This document shows, piece after piece, positions 24,201 to 35,065 of a stretch of DNA of 64,000 nucleotides; the first letter of the stretch is position 1, and each line of letters starts with the position of its first letter. Source of the DNA: Tubiluchus corallicola (taxonomy: Eukaryota > Priapulida > Priapulimorpha > Priapulimorphida > Tubiluchidae); assembly GCA_030141605.1 (NCBI GenBank), contig JAQGDQ010000095.1, positions 1 through 64,000 of the forward strand, written 5' to 3'. Made by a program: the position numbers and the translations under genes. The notes under the pieces were generated by a model. It did not search any database and was not told the DNA's origin. It saw nothing but the letters and a program-made list of their open reading frames with translations.

Positions 24201-24634
24201 TTACTCCTCCTACAGTTTTGGAGTTGAACTTGTTCAAATGATTCGATAGTCGTATTGTTTTCTTCGTGTATCGATGACTCCATGTTGTCCGAGATCTGCA
24301 GAAGAGGCAATAACTAGATTCCGTTTCAGAAGTACTTCTTCATAACTGATATTTGACTTTTCAACCTATTCGTAGTATAATACTTGTAAGTTGATGTTAG
24401 GCCCTTGTAAAAAATGCACCATTCAGCTTTAGAAGTGAATAGTGTGCAGAATAATTATGGAATATATACATAGAGGTGTTAAATAAACACAGTGTAATAC
24501 CTACCTTCGTTCGACTGGAACGTTTCATTCGCTGGCAATCCGTGCGCTACAAAAGCTGTTTGTACTGGCTTATCTGGAGTTACGACTTCCTTGGCATCAA
24601 AAAATTCATCTGTTTCACTATCGCAGTCCGACAT
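21203..24634 (-). CDS. wdr44: WD repeat-containing protein 44 (Rab11 effector), two coding exons
   Basis: Adaptor linking Rab11 recycling endosomes and ER-contact proteins. Exon 1 is 24634-24505; exon 2 is 23988-21203 (acceptor TTGCAG), joined in phase 1 to give 971 aa (human 913). Residues 7-16 (SETDEFFDAK) match the VAP-binding FFAT-like motif found at the N-terminus of WDR44. About residues 66-135 form a highly charged coiled coil (EEELQKWEEERRKLEEKQ). Acidic and basic linkers lead to a C-terminal WD40 propeller from about residue 520, with repeats such as GPVWIVKFSHCGRLLATAG, SMDKTVRLWHI and GSLDGKLRLWNI. The first 15 codons of the open frame upstream of exon 2 (to 24034) are intron. Almost the whole protein comes from one exon, unlike the many-exon vertebrate gene. 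Upstream (24640-24780) no promoter motif is obvious. Confidence 0.95.
24214..24283 (-). other. Possible alternative first exon of wdr44
   Basis: Within the wdr44 intron an ATG at 24283 opens MESSIHEENNTTIESFEQVQ and reaches a GT donor after 24214 in phase 1, the phase required by the large exon. A CTGCAG acceptor lies just upstream (24296), but splicing exon 1 into it would give an early stop, so it could serve only as an alternative start. Speculative. Confidence 0.2.
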
Positions 24635-24802
24635 TTTCCGGAACAAGTTGCTTTTCCACCGTGAACAGCATAAAGCTGGGAAACAAAACTCACAATCCCT
24701 TACTGAACACTGACTTCGAAAACCATAGCGTACTGACCGAAACTAGTCTTGATTATTGAATCTTGGTGTACACTGAACAAAGTATGCAATCTTGCTATTT
24801 TG

Positions 24803-25116
24803 CTAGACATAGATATAGACATAGACATATACATTTTATTTATCCCCTCTTTTACGCCAGAATACAAATAGACTATTGTTGCTATAGTTATTAGTTAAAC
24901 AGGATAAATTATGCCTAAAGGGAAGAGTTAGGGGGTTGCAGAAGAAAGAGTAACGAATGACCAATTGATCATTAAGTCAGCTACCCTTCTCAGGTTAGTG
25001 TAAATTAGTGTGGCACTGCTAATTAAACCGCGTAATATAATCATGAAGTACGTTAAGAAAATCAACTGTTAACATAAATTTGTACGGGAAGAAATTAAAT
25101 TTGAATGTGAAATAAC
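24803..25116 (-). mobile_element. Dispersed repeat family A, copy 1 (LINE/SINE 3' end)
   Basis: It shares long blocks with copies at 28739-29044 and 35066-35775, for example AGGATAAATTATG, AAGAGTTAG, CAAGTCAGCTACC, CTCAGGTTAGTGTAA and GAAAATCAACTGTTA. Read on the minus strand it ends in ATAAATAAAATG followed by a (TATGTC)n tail, the form expected for a non-LTR element 3' end. No coding part remains. Confidence 0.7.
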
Positions 25117-25439
25117 TAAATAGTGTATGCAACAAGGAAGCTTGAGATAAAATGGAAAATAGCATTTAACTAACCGATTAAAACATAACCAAACTAGAAA
25201 AACAAGTCTAACAAAAAGAAGAAAATAGAATATGAATAATAAATCAGTGAAAGAAACAAAATATGCATGATAAAATCAAATTAAATAATTTATAATTAAA
25301 CGAAAATATGCAATAGTGTTTAATCAAATTATGTTAAGCGAAGGAATATGGAACACAAGAACTAGTACAGAGAAATGGAGTAAACAAAATATGTAATGAA
25401 ATATGAGCATATGACTAAATAGAAAATATGGCTCAACAA

Positions 25440-25720
25440 AAAATATAATAAAACTTAATGGAAACTGAGTGGAATTGCGTTTTTGCGTTGAGTAGATTTT
25501 TGTTGCTTTTGTTTGATATTATTTTTTGCTCTACATTGAATTTCGTTAATTTTTTGCTTGATGTTATGTTTAGTTATGCTTTGAATTGCATTTCTGCTTT
25601 GAGTTGATTTTTGTTGCTTTTGCCAGATATAAATTTTTTGCTTAAGTTGAATTCCGTTTTTGCTTTGCTTGTGATAACTTTTTTTACCTTTAGTTAAACT
25701 GCATTTTGCTTGCATAATCC
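25440..25720. repeat. Degenerate tandem repeat rich in GTTGATTTTTGTTGCTTTTG
   Basis: Several imperfect units built on TTTTTGTTGCTTTTG and TTGAATT(C/G)C. The minus-strand frame reads repeating KQQKSTQ and KQKI words because of the repeat, not because of a protein-coding gene. Confidence 0.6.
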
Positions 25721-27195
25721 TTTAATTATTTGATAAGTTTTGCTTACCTTGAAGAATTTAGTTTGTTTTTTGCTTTGTATCTTTTACCTTAAATTTATGC
25801 ATATAGTATAACTATTATTATTAGTCACAATGTAACCTCGTATCAATTCTCAAGAATTTCTCGCTTACTATTTTTCCGCCCTTTAAAAATTTGACTACAT
25901 TAAATATACATTTCTGCTACTTAGCACTTAATTTAATACCAGATCCATTTTTAATACTTTAATATTTATATATGTATGTGTATGTATACATATAAAAACA
26001 CCTAAAAAATGTCATGAGCCTGTAAGTAAACTTGTGTTTTTAATAAGGGCAGCTGACCAAGTGACCAATAGGTCTTTTGCTGCTCCTTCTCAGTTGCAAT
26101 GAAAATTAAAAATAATTTAAGTGCTATTGAGAAAATAAAATTGAATTGAAGTGAATATTGGCAACTGTGAAACAATGAACAAAATAATATAATAAAGTGA
26201 ATATATGAGAAAAGCATAATATGCAGGCAAAAACATAAGTGGAGCAGGCAGAATTATAAAAAATTATGTATTAGAAAAAAAGCGTTGTAGCTGCTGGATT
26301 TGTTCAAAGATTATGTAAGACCTCTTTCAATCATACTTCGACCTATTGTATTGCATGTTTACCTTTCCTTTTCATAGCTGTGAAGAAATAATAATAACAA
26401 TTTCACGCTTTGATGAAAAGATGTACTATGACAATATAATTATAATTAATAGATTAGTACAAGGAGAATACATTAAAACTAATAGAGATGATTTATTAGA
26501 AATACATCTTAGCAGAAGTCGCAATGATACTTAGAAATAACGATGGATTTATAGCTAATTATCAAATAGGTAAAGGTGCCATTTTTTAGTTCATTAGGCA
26601 GACTGTTTGGTCTCTCTATATAGATTACAAAGTATATTAAATTAAAGTCAGTAAAATATATCAACAAAAATAGAGTCGGGTTACTGAAGGAGGGTCACGG
26701 TTCATCGAGCAACCACCCCTATATAAATATGGTATTTTAGATACCACGGTTTTTAATTTAATAATACGAATATGTTATGTCAATTATTTGTGCTGCTATG
26801 AGTTATGAATTTAACATTGTCTGAGGAGACAATAATTAATTTTGTGCAAATAAGATTTAAAAATCACAGATATTTTGAAGTCTATGGTGAGCAAGATGAG
26901 CAAAATAAAGTAACAATATATAATTATTAGAAATACAGTTGGGTGAAATGCAGTGTCAGTTAACCATGCAATATAAAATAAACTAAAATAAAAAACAAAA
27001 ATAAACTGAAACCATACGTTACAAAAACCTACAGTTAGAAACAAAAATATGAGCAAAACCAAGATAAAAGAAAAAACAAATCAGAATATAATTAGAATTT
27101 AAGTTAATTCGGTGAAACGAAAATATTCTGATATAGCCTTGCAAATTGACTCAATGAAACCAGCTTGTATTTGCATGCTTAGTATTGTTACCATG
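25721..27195. other. Intergenic, no gene recognised
   Basis: Very AT-rich; no conserved coding segment or element end is seen. Confidence 0.5.
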
Positions 27196-27196
27196 C

Positions 27197-27266
<70 letters not shown>

Positions 27267-27347
27267 GTAATAATAATAATAATAATAACAACATTAATAA
27301 TAGTGACACTAATAATAATAATGTTAATAGTAATAAATGCGACAAGA
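27196..27347. repeat. (AAT)n microsatellite
   Basis: About 150 bp of AAT with AGT, AAC and ATT interruptions towards the right end. The poly-Leu frame on the minus strand is an artefact. Confidence 0.95.
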
Positions 27348-27439
27348 ATTTACTACCAGAATGATCATGTGCTGTCATGTCTCTTAACATAAGTATATTT
27401 GCCTTCGAATAAATATGTAATTTTGATGAGGAGTAGTGG

Positions 27440-27775
27440 CACCAATATGTATTCATGCATTTACATATATAGCTGCACATACACCTGCAACACATGTATA
27501 CACAAAAATACATACTCACGCATATACGCACATACATAAGTGTGGACATAAATGAGCAAATGCAGTACTAGTACTGCCTATCATTTTTTAGAGTACCATA
27601 TGTACACATGTATACACACACGTACATACACACATGTATGCATATCCTCACATATATGCACACATATGTATATTGCTTACATGGTCACATGTTATATGTA
27701 TATACACATACACACGCACGTACACATGCATATACATATGTACATATACACATACATACACATATGTACATACGC
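27440..27775. repeat. CA/TA-rich low-complexity tract
   Basis: Dense ACACAT, GTATAC and CATATG words spread over more than 300 bp, typical of a decayed (CA)n/(TA)n microsatellite. The Tyr-His-Cys-rich frames across it are not genes. Confidence 0.8.
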
Positions 27776-27789
27776 TATTGAGTTAAGTT

Positions 27790-28735
27790 TGGGAGTAAAA
27801 GGTATTAATAGTCGCTAATTAGATGATTACGAAATACTTTAACTGCATTTTTACATGAAGTAGTGGGTATAAAAAGACCACTGGTGCAGAGCGGAAAAAC
27901 AACAGCCATTATGCATCTAGAGTACTTTCTGTACAAAACAGTAATTTCGGGATGTCACCCTATATTAAATAACATGGTCAACGGGCCTAATCCTTTAAGT
28001 GAGTCGAAATCTGGTCTATGTACAGCTTATCCTAACATATAATAACAACCACTAACTACTAGGCCCACAGGAATTACAAGACCTGCAATTAGTGCAAACT
28101 ATTTTAATCATGACAAACTTGAGCTTTTGAATGGGCCTAACTCGAATATATTGACCACTTCATATTATGCAGACAGTAGCAAGGAATCTCTAATGCTAGT
28201 CATACAATGCATGGATATACGTTAGGTCTTCACATGCAGATAATGAAAATACAGGCTACGTGGGAAACGTGAAACAACGCCTTTTTTCCAAACGCGGAAC
28301 TTGCATATAAAATAAACAGTTTAATTAAAAAGCAAGGCATGTGAAGTTGATGCTAGTGCACAAAGTATTTCAACGTATTGCACTGATTTCTTTTAATTAT
28401 TATTGTAAAAAAATGCGTACGGGAAATCGTAACAATATATTTCGTAGCAATAATTAAGTAATTATGTTTGTGTATGTTAGGCGTAGCACGACCATAATTT
28501 TTATTCCTGATGATGAGTCCTCCCAGGCCTATAGCTATAGACCAAAGTATAGACTACAGCCCTTCCACAAACTTTAAAGGTCTTCCACATTGTTTGTTAT
28601 TATACAATGCTGAGGCCCGACCGCCGCTGTGTTACAAAAATGGAAAGGGTGCCTGCTTTTACTTTATGCTGGATTTCAGCTTGTATTAAATAATTTGAGT
28701 TAATAGTAAGTAGAAGTTATTAATTGTAACGTAAT
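27790..28735. other. Intergenic, no gene recognised
   Basis: No conserved coding segment or clear repeat border is seen. Confidence 0.45.
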
Positions 28736-28738
28736 GCC

Positions 28739-29044
28739 ATACATAGACATTTTATTTATCTCATTTACAGCAGAATACAAGTAGATTATTATTGCTGTAG
28801 TTATTAATTAAAAAGGATAAATTATGCATAAAGGAAAGAGTTAGGGCGGTGCAGGAGAAAGGGTAGCGAAAGACCAATTGGTCGTCAAGTCAGCTACCTT
28901 TCTCAGGTTAGTGTAACTTGTAAAAAATTTGTAGCGCTGCTAATTGAAAGGTGTAATATAATTATGAAGTAGGTTAAGAAAATCAACTGTTAGTGTTAAC
29001 ATAAATTTATGGGGGAAGAAATTAAACTTGAGAGCGAAATAACG
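28739..29044 (-). mobile_element. Dispersed repeat family A, copy 2
   Basis: Collinear over its whole length with family A copy 1 (24803-25116), with only a trace of the TATGTC tail (CATAGACATTTTATTTATC on the plus strand). It is followed about 100 bp later by repeat B copy 1. Confidence 0.7.
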
Positions 29045-29139
29045 AAATAATAAATACACTTAATGACTGAAGAGATAGATATCGCTTGAATCAAAATAGA
29101 AAATTAAAACAAATTTACTGTGCTTAGAACTACTGTTGT

Positions 29140-29715
29140 CACGAGTGGAGTAGGTAACTAGCTAAAGTAGGGCACTAGACTAAGGTCACGAATTGAGCCC
29201 AGTTAACCTTAGTGCGTCTGTTATCCTTGTTTATTTAATAATAATAACTGAAACTGTCAGCATATTTTGAATATTTTATTATACACCTGATAAAATGATA
29301 TAATCTTATTCTGAGCTAGTCGAACGATCATTATTAGATTTGGCTACGAGATTAATCTTTTGAGGTGAAATAAGCCCACTTTTAAGCGATTCCAACATTT
29401 TATCAAGGAGTATCTTTCTTTATTTTTCTCGCTACATCCGTTTCACTACCTCTTCTTCAAACAATACCTACGTACTTCCTGCTGGTATGAGTTAAACACC
29501 TACTGTGACATAATCAAGCAAGTTTTCATGATGCCAAACCGAGAGCAAAGAACATTTTTTTAATAAAATGAAGAAACTTTCACAGGATTTTTTGACAAAA
29601 TTCTCTATGTAAAGTTAAAATAGTGAGAAAAATTGCCAGTTGGCTACTTGTGCAAATTTAGCACCGACGCTTTAGGGCAACTGCCCTACATCGGCTAGTG
29701 GCGTACTTCTGCCCT
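29140..29715. mobile_element. Repeat family B, copy 1 (non-autonomous DNA element)
   Basis: It aligns with 36242-37017 over GGTCACGAATTGAG, AATAAGCCCACTT, GATTCCAACATTT and CCGTTTCACTAC, and at the right end over AAATTTAGCAC and CTAGTGG followed by CCCT. Its ends are decayed compared with copy 2, and no coding capacity is seen. Confidence 0.6.
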
Positions 29716-31460
29716 GCAACTGTATTATTGAAAAACTGGTTTTTAATGTTGATCGGCAAGTTGAAGCAACTAAATGCATGCAGCTTGTGCAGTTGAGGTC
29801 AAACATATTGGTCTATCGCTCTGCCGTAAGCACGTTCAGCAGCATTTGGGACACAGATCTGTAGGACAACAACTGTCTAAGTGAAACTAAACTAAACTAA
29901 ACAACATGACAGTCACAACTAATGTCTAACCAGCAGATAAACTGATTGCACCTTTTCATAAGCACAAATTTGCAGAGCAGCAGCTATTTTAATACGAAAT
30001 TAACACTTCAAGTAGCCAAAAAATGTCTTTTCAATTTAAACAGAATGTAAAGATGAAATTTCAAAGCAGTACAAAATACAGAAACATAAGTGTAATAAAG
30101 AAACTAAGCCAGGTAGCCTTGCTTTACAATAAATTAGCAACAGAAATATTAAGTTTTTCTTGCCTTTAAACATACGAACATCAAGCCTGCGATGTTTTTT
30201 TTTTCTATATTAGCTAATCATGTGCTCGTCTGCAATGTTTATTCAGTTTTTGTATTTTTCCGTTTGTCAGGCTACGGAAATGGAATAAATTTGACTGTTC
30301 CATTCCATAGGCGATCCTTATATTGAATGCCCGAGTCACATAAGTCCCAATAGTATCTTTTAAGCTTGATTATAACCAAAAAAATAGCGTAAAATAAGCT
30401 AATATTACACTGATGTGTAATACAAGTTTTGACCACATTTGATTTAATTTTGACTGTGAAGATCTCATTGAGATTTTTAAAAACTGGCCAGAAAAGAAAA
30501 CATTTTGTTTTGTCCTTATTTAAAGTGAATCAAATAGTTGCTTTATCTAACTTGCAAAGCCATAAACTAAACTAAACTGAGTATTTTCTTGATTGCAAAA
30601 TAGTTTAATCGACAACTCATAGACGTAAGCATTGTGCATTTCTTCCTATAAACGAAACTAGATGATATATTTTCGCTAATTCACTTGCAATTTCAGTTGA
30701 CAATAATAAAATCTAGAGCCAGGCCAATATTTCTCCGGCTAACTAATGAAAAATTGAGCAGTCAGTCGGGACACAAACACATAAATAATAATTGTGCTGT
30801 TTTATGTTATTAGTGTGTTTTTAGAACAAAATAATGCAATATGTACTATTCTTGTGCTTCATATTAGATAAAAACGTTGTTGATAAAATAAAAAATATCT
30901 TTGAGCAAAGTAAAACAATCGTCGTTAAAATAAAACATCTGTTGCTAAGTGAGAAAACGGTGTCAAATATGTCGCATCATTAAAACACTACATTGCTAAA
31001 TGGGGAGTCGTTGAGCAAATACTTACTGTATGCAGTTTGCATTAATTAAGATAACCCATGTTTCTGAGATGCTCAGAAATTATGCATATAAATTAGTCTT
31101 ATTAGCCAGTGCTAAAAGTCTGTAGCATGCCATGTACATTGCAAATTTATCAGATGTAGACATAATTGTGCCTTGTAAAACAAGTTCAGCAATTATTCAC
31201 ATTAATATTGACACAGAGACCAATTTTGTGCTTCATGTTAATATGAAGAACTGAAGCTGCTTTTGAGAGTCTCAATTACGTTAGCCAAATACATATTTTA
31301 CATCTATAGATTGTTAATTATTTTATGGCTTTGCAGTGCTTGTAAGCAAAATTGAATGACTTTTATTTTTAGTATAAAAGTAATTTTTAGCTTTGATTAA
31401 GTCATACTGTATAATCAATGAAATATGAACTTGCAGTTAAAAGAACTACTTGTATTATTC
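29716..31460. other. Intergenic and possible INTS8 5' region, no gene recognised
   Basis: No conserved coding segment. A non-coding first exon of INTS8 probably lies here, because acceptor-like AG sites directly precede its coding exon, but the exon cannot be located by eye. Confidence 0.4.
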
Positions 31461-31494
31461 TGTTTCAGTACTTGCAGGTGTTCGTCCTTTAGCA

Positions 31495-34401
31495 ATGGAG
31501 ATATACGGTCCTTTCAATGAAAACGTGATTGCAACTGCCCCAGTGCCAAAGTCTTGGTTTGACTTCTTATTACATCCAGCTTCATTAGAAGATCATCTTA
31601 ATCAACTTAACTCAGAACCAAATGCTGCACAGCTGCTGCAACAATTTGTTAATAAAGCATCATCACTTGGAATGCCACAGAGGTTTCCAGATTTAAATGT
31701 AGATGATGCTCAAGAGGTTTCTGTCCCTGTTCAATATGGGGAGAAAAAACTAAAAGCATTACGATTGCTTGCACTAAAAACCACTGCATTTCTAAAGTGG
31801 GATTTATCGATACTGATGGATAGTGTACCGGTTTACGTAATGGAAATTGTGCTGCTAGATTTCTTGTCTGAGACAGGAATATTAAATAGCAAGGAAATCA
31901 GCAGTTGGTCGGATTTAACTGGTGTTACCAGATTTGCACTTTTATTGTATCATTTGTGGGTAATACAAACCGTAGTTAACAACAGTTATCCAAAAAGAGT
32001 AAACAAGACTAACAATGTGCAGTTATCCAGTATGCTAAATGGAATAAACCAAACTGCTACAAATGAATCAGTCCTTTTACATTTACAGTCTGAAATAGCA
32101 TTATCAGTACAGACATTAGAAAAAGAAGTGAAAAGCATTAAACAAGTGATAATGCCTACAATGCAGTGCTTCGGTAGTTTATTGGAAACCGAGGAAAATG
32201 CTTTAAATAACTGGCAGCATGGTATTGATATTCCGAACAATGAAATTCTATCACGCATATGGTATGATATTGGCAGTTATTATTTCTACAAGCAAAATTA
32301 CAAAAGAGCTGCTGATCACTTGTTACACTGCAAAGAACTTCTTGATGAAATCTCGTTGCCTTTGTTTTGCAAAATAGATAAAAATATGTTAGACAGCTAC
32401 CTCATTGCTACAGGGAGCCTACAAAGCACAGCTGTTTCTTCCAATAGGTGTCTGTCGCTGTTAGAAAAAGTTGAATTAGCTCGCCAAAACAATGATGAAG
32501 ACTTGGTTAATCTACTCATTGCATCGTGTACTTCTATGGAGCTGCCTGTGTCATACAGAATTGTGTTAGAACAACAGTATTCTCACATTGATACTTTACA
32601 TTTCAAATTATCGTGTTGCAATACGTTACACTTTGTCGTAATCGGAAGACCAGTGAGCAGCAGCTTTATTAGTGAATTGCAGTGTCGAAGAAGTAACGGT
32701 GTAGAATGTTTCAATCATGTGTTAGATGGGACTTTGCAACACTGTAGACCAGATCAAAAGATTAAGCTTGCTCGATTTGTCCGATATATTTTGTATTCGT
32801 TGGATGGAAATTCCCCCACAATTCATGCTCTTTTGTTGAATGCTCCAGCTGTGCAGCACATTCTGAGTACAAGCAAGGGAACTAGTGTTTCTAGTCCCAA
32901 TGATTCACTGTTGCTTTCTGTAAAGGAACAACTTGCAGACAATGCAGGTTTAGCAACTGGTGAGCTTGAGAGAAACTTACTTGTCAGTGAAGATCCTTCA
33001 GAGATTTGGGATTGTGTAACCCGTTTGATTCAATTTCGACCTGGACGATCACTTGCCGCTCTTAATTCCAGATGGGAAGTAGGTGGCCTCCTCCAACAGG
33101 GTTTGGATGCAATGTTTTCTGGCATCAGGAAAGATTATGTATTTATTTTACTAGCAAAAGCTAGATTGGCTATGATTGCCAAAGATTATACTGTTACAAG
33201 AAAGATGTTGGTCTCAGCAGAATCTTCTTCTAATGATGTGTCATTTATGTTTGTTCAGTTAATTCGCTGGGAAATGCTATTGGTTGATTTGGTGGTATTT
33301 GATATTGCTGATAACAGTAGCAAAGATATAAGTAAAAAAGTTAAGACATGCATCACAGCCTATTTACAAGTGCAAGATGCTATTCCTCGTCCAGAAATAA
33401 TAGAGCACTGTGCTGTCTTTTTGTTGAACACACGGGACTGGGATTATCTTCGAAGTTTAGCAAATACGAATAGTGGGCACATTCAAATGGCTTTTATATT
33501 GGCAAATGTTAGTAAGGATTTACCAAACACAAATAGTAGGAACCTGGCAAGAGATGTGTGGAATGCAATTCTGGGAATTTTCACATCTAGTTGCCAACAA
33601 AAACGAAGTTCAAGTGGCATAGTAACTTTGATGCAAAGAGACACTTACCCTTGTTTAATGCCTAGATTAGCTTTTGAAGATTTTGTTTGCAAAATAAAGG
33701 AAGAAGTTGTTCTATCTGTTGTTGTTTCTTGCCTCACAAAGATCTATAACATTCTAAAAGACAATTCAATTAAAGAAGTGTTCTTGGACTATGCTTATTT
33801 GTGGCCATCTACTATCCTGCAGCAAGGCACTGTGGACATGACTGTTGCAGAAGAGTCTCTACAAAGAATTCTATCTCATTGTCTTTCAATTTGCCCAAGT
33901 AATACATCATGGTTAAGAACTCAGGCTGACTTGAATTTCAGCAATGGGCAAAATGGCTTAGCAATGAAGTATTACTTACAAGCAGGTTTGGTATGCAGTG
34001 AGCTTTTCTTGCAACCTGTTCCAAAGTCAGTTTATTCTGAGCAGGTTTTTAGAAGGATGATAAAGTGTTGTTCTTATATGAACTGCCACACACAAGAAGC
34101 AGTGCTCTGTCAATTTCTAGATGAAACTGATTATGCAATGGCATTTAAAGCTTTGCAGGAACGAAGCAATTATGATGCTGCTGATGCTTATTATCAGTAT
34201 ATATTTGACATTACATTGCTTGAATTTCTTACTAACCTTCACACAAAGCGGTGTGAGCATGATAAAAAACAACAAGCCATTCAGACAATGGGCCGCCTTG
34301 AACTTAATGCAAGTAACAATGTCACTGTTTTACGGCAAGCTGCGCAATTGTATAAAAGTAAGTTCTTAAGAGCAATGGCACGTCAATATGTGACATGCTG
34401 A
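31495..34401 (+). CDS. INTS8: Integrator complex subunit 8, intronless coding region
   Basis: Subunit of the metazoan Integrator complex that helps dock protein phosphatase 2A onto it and so restrains RNA polymerase II. One open frame of 968 aa (human 995). The start at 31495 is chosen because GCAATGG is a strong context and acceptor-like sites (CAG at 31468 and 31477) follow the upstream in-frame ATG at 31450, so those 15 codons are probably intronic or untranslated. Residues 21-24 are WFDF, matching the conserved WFEF motif of INTS8 known to contact PP2A. The rest is helical, TPR-like repeats; the C-terminus is the best conserved part (MIKCCSYMNCHTQ, LCQFLDETDYAMAFKALQE, LELNASN). Vertebrate INTS8 has many introns; here none interrupts the coding region, yet there is no stop or frameshift, so it appears functional. 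Confidence 0.95.
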   Translation: MEIYGPFNENVIATAPVPKSWFDFLLHPASLEDHLNQLNSEPNAAQLLQQFVNKASSLGMPQRFPDLNVDDAQEVSVPVQYGEKKLKALRLLALKTTAFLKWDLSILMDSVPVYVMEIVLLDFLSETGILNSKEISSWSDLTGVTRFALLLYHLWVIQTVVNNSYPKRVNKTNNVQLSSMLNGINQTATNESVLLHLQSEIALSVQTLEKEVKSIKQVIMPTMQCFGSLLETEENALNNWQHGIDIPNNEILSRIWYDIGSYYFYKQNYKRAADHLLHCKELLDEISLPLFCKIDKNMLDSYLIATGSLQSTAVSSNRCLSLLEKVELARQNNDEDLVNLLIASCTSMELPVSYRIVLEQQYSHIDTLHFKLSCCNTLHFVVIGRPVSSSFISELQCRRSNGVECFNHVLDGTLQHCRPDQKIKLARFVRYILYSLDGNSPTIHALLLNAPAVQHILSTSKGTSVSSPNDSLLLSVKEQLADNAGLATGELERNLLVSEDPSEIWDCVTRLIQFRPGRSLAALNSRWEVGGLLQQGLDAMFSGIRKDYVFILLAKARLAMIAKDYTVTRKMLVSAESSSNDVSFMFVQLIRWEMLLVDLVVFDIADNSSKDISKKVKTCITAYLQVQDAIPRPEIIEHCAVFLLNTRDWDYLRSLANTNSGHIQMAFILANVSKDLPNTNSRNLARDVWNAILGIFTSSCQQKRSSSGIVTLMQRDTYPCLMPRLAFEDFVCKIKEEVVLSVVVSCLTKIYNILKDNSIKEVFLDYAYLWPSTILQQGTVDMTVAEESLQRILSHCLSICPSNTSWLRTQADLNFSNGQNGLAMKYYLQAGLVCSELFLQPVPKSVYSEQVFRRMIKCCSYMNCHTQEAVLCQFLDETDYAMAFKALQERSNYDAADAYYQYIFDITLLEFLTNLHTKRCEHDKKQQAIQTMGRLELNASNNVTVLRQAAQLYKSKFLRAMARQYVTC

Positions 34402-35065
34402 AAGGCATGACAAAAAATTATGACTTGAGGGAAATATATGACATTAATTTTTTATGAATTTGGTTCAGTGCTTTATTTAGTGATATTTAATTAGATTACA
34501 CACATTGTTTTGATTAGTTTGTGACACTTGATATGTTATTGCAGCTATATTATTATGTAATTGCATTCTACTGTAAAAAGCTATTGTATCATTTAATATG
34601 TACCTTTTCTTTTTTCAAGTATTTGTGTGTAGAACATGTAGTACACTTAAATGGTTAAAGAAAACAAAACACTAGCAAACATTGCATTGAGGATCTTTCT
34701 ACTAATTAGAGTGAAAAAATGTCTAAATTAAAATTAGGATAAATTATTCCATTTCTTTTCATGTTTTTTCACAAAGTCCTATTATTTCATAGATGCTCAT
34801 TTTAACTCAACTTGATTGTATGCCTGTTATGAGGTTGCTGCAAATTTCCTCTTAATATCGTCTTTTAGTGATTAGTGCTTTGTCATCATTGACATTACAA
34901 ATACGGTCATTGTTATCTTCGTAAGTTAAGTTAACATCGTCATCAGTGCCGTCATTATATTTGTTGTTGCCATTCTTATAATATGAACAACGAAGACAAT
35001 TTATAAGGCATAGCGCATTGTACAAGGGAATAGCAAGTTAGCAGTATCTCTCTTGAAGAAGCCAC
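34402..35065. other. INTS8 3' region, no further gene
   Basis: AT-rich sequence expected to hold the INTS8 3' UTR; no clear AATAAA was found close to the stop. Triplet-rich sequence (GTCATC, GTTGTTGCC) lies near 34890-34980. Confidence 0.4.

Noticed and set aside
24101-24310. An internal WDR44 exon between exons 1 and 2
   Set aside because: Exon 1 ends in phase 1; joined to the acceptor at 24296 it gives an in-frame stop, whereas exon 1 joins the large exon cleanly.
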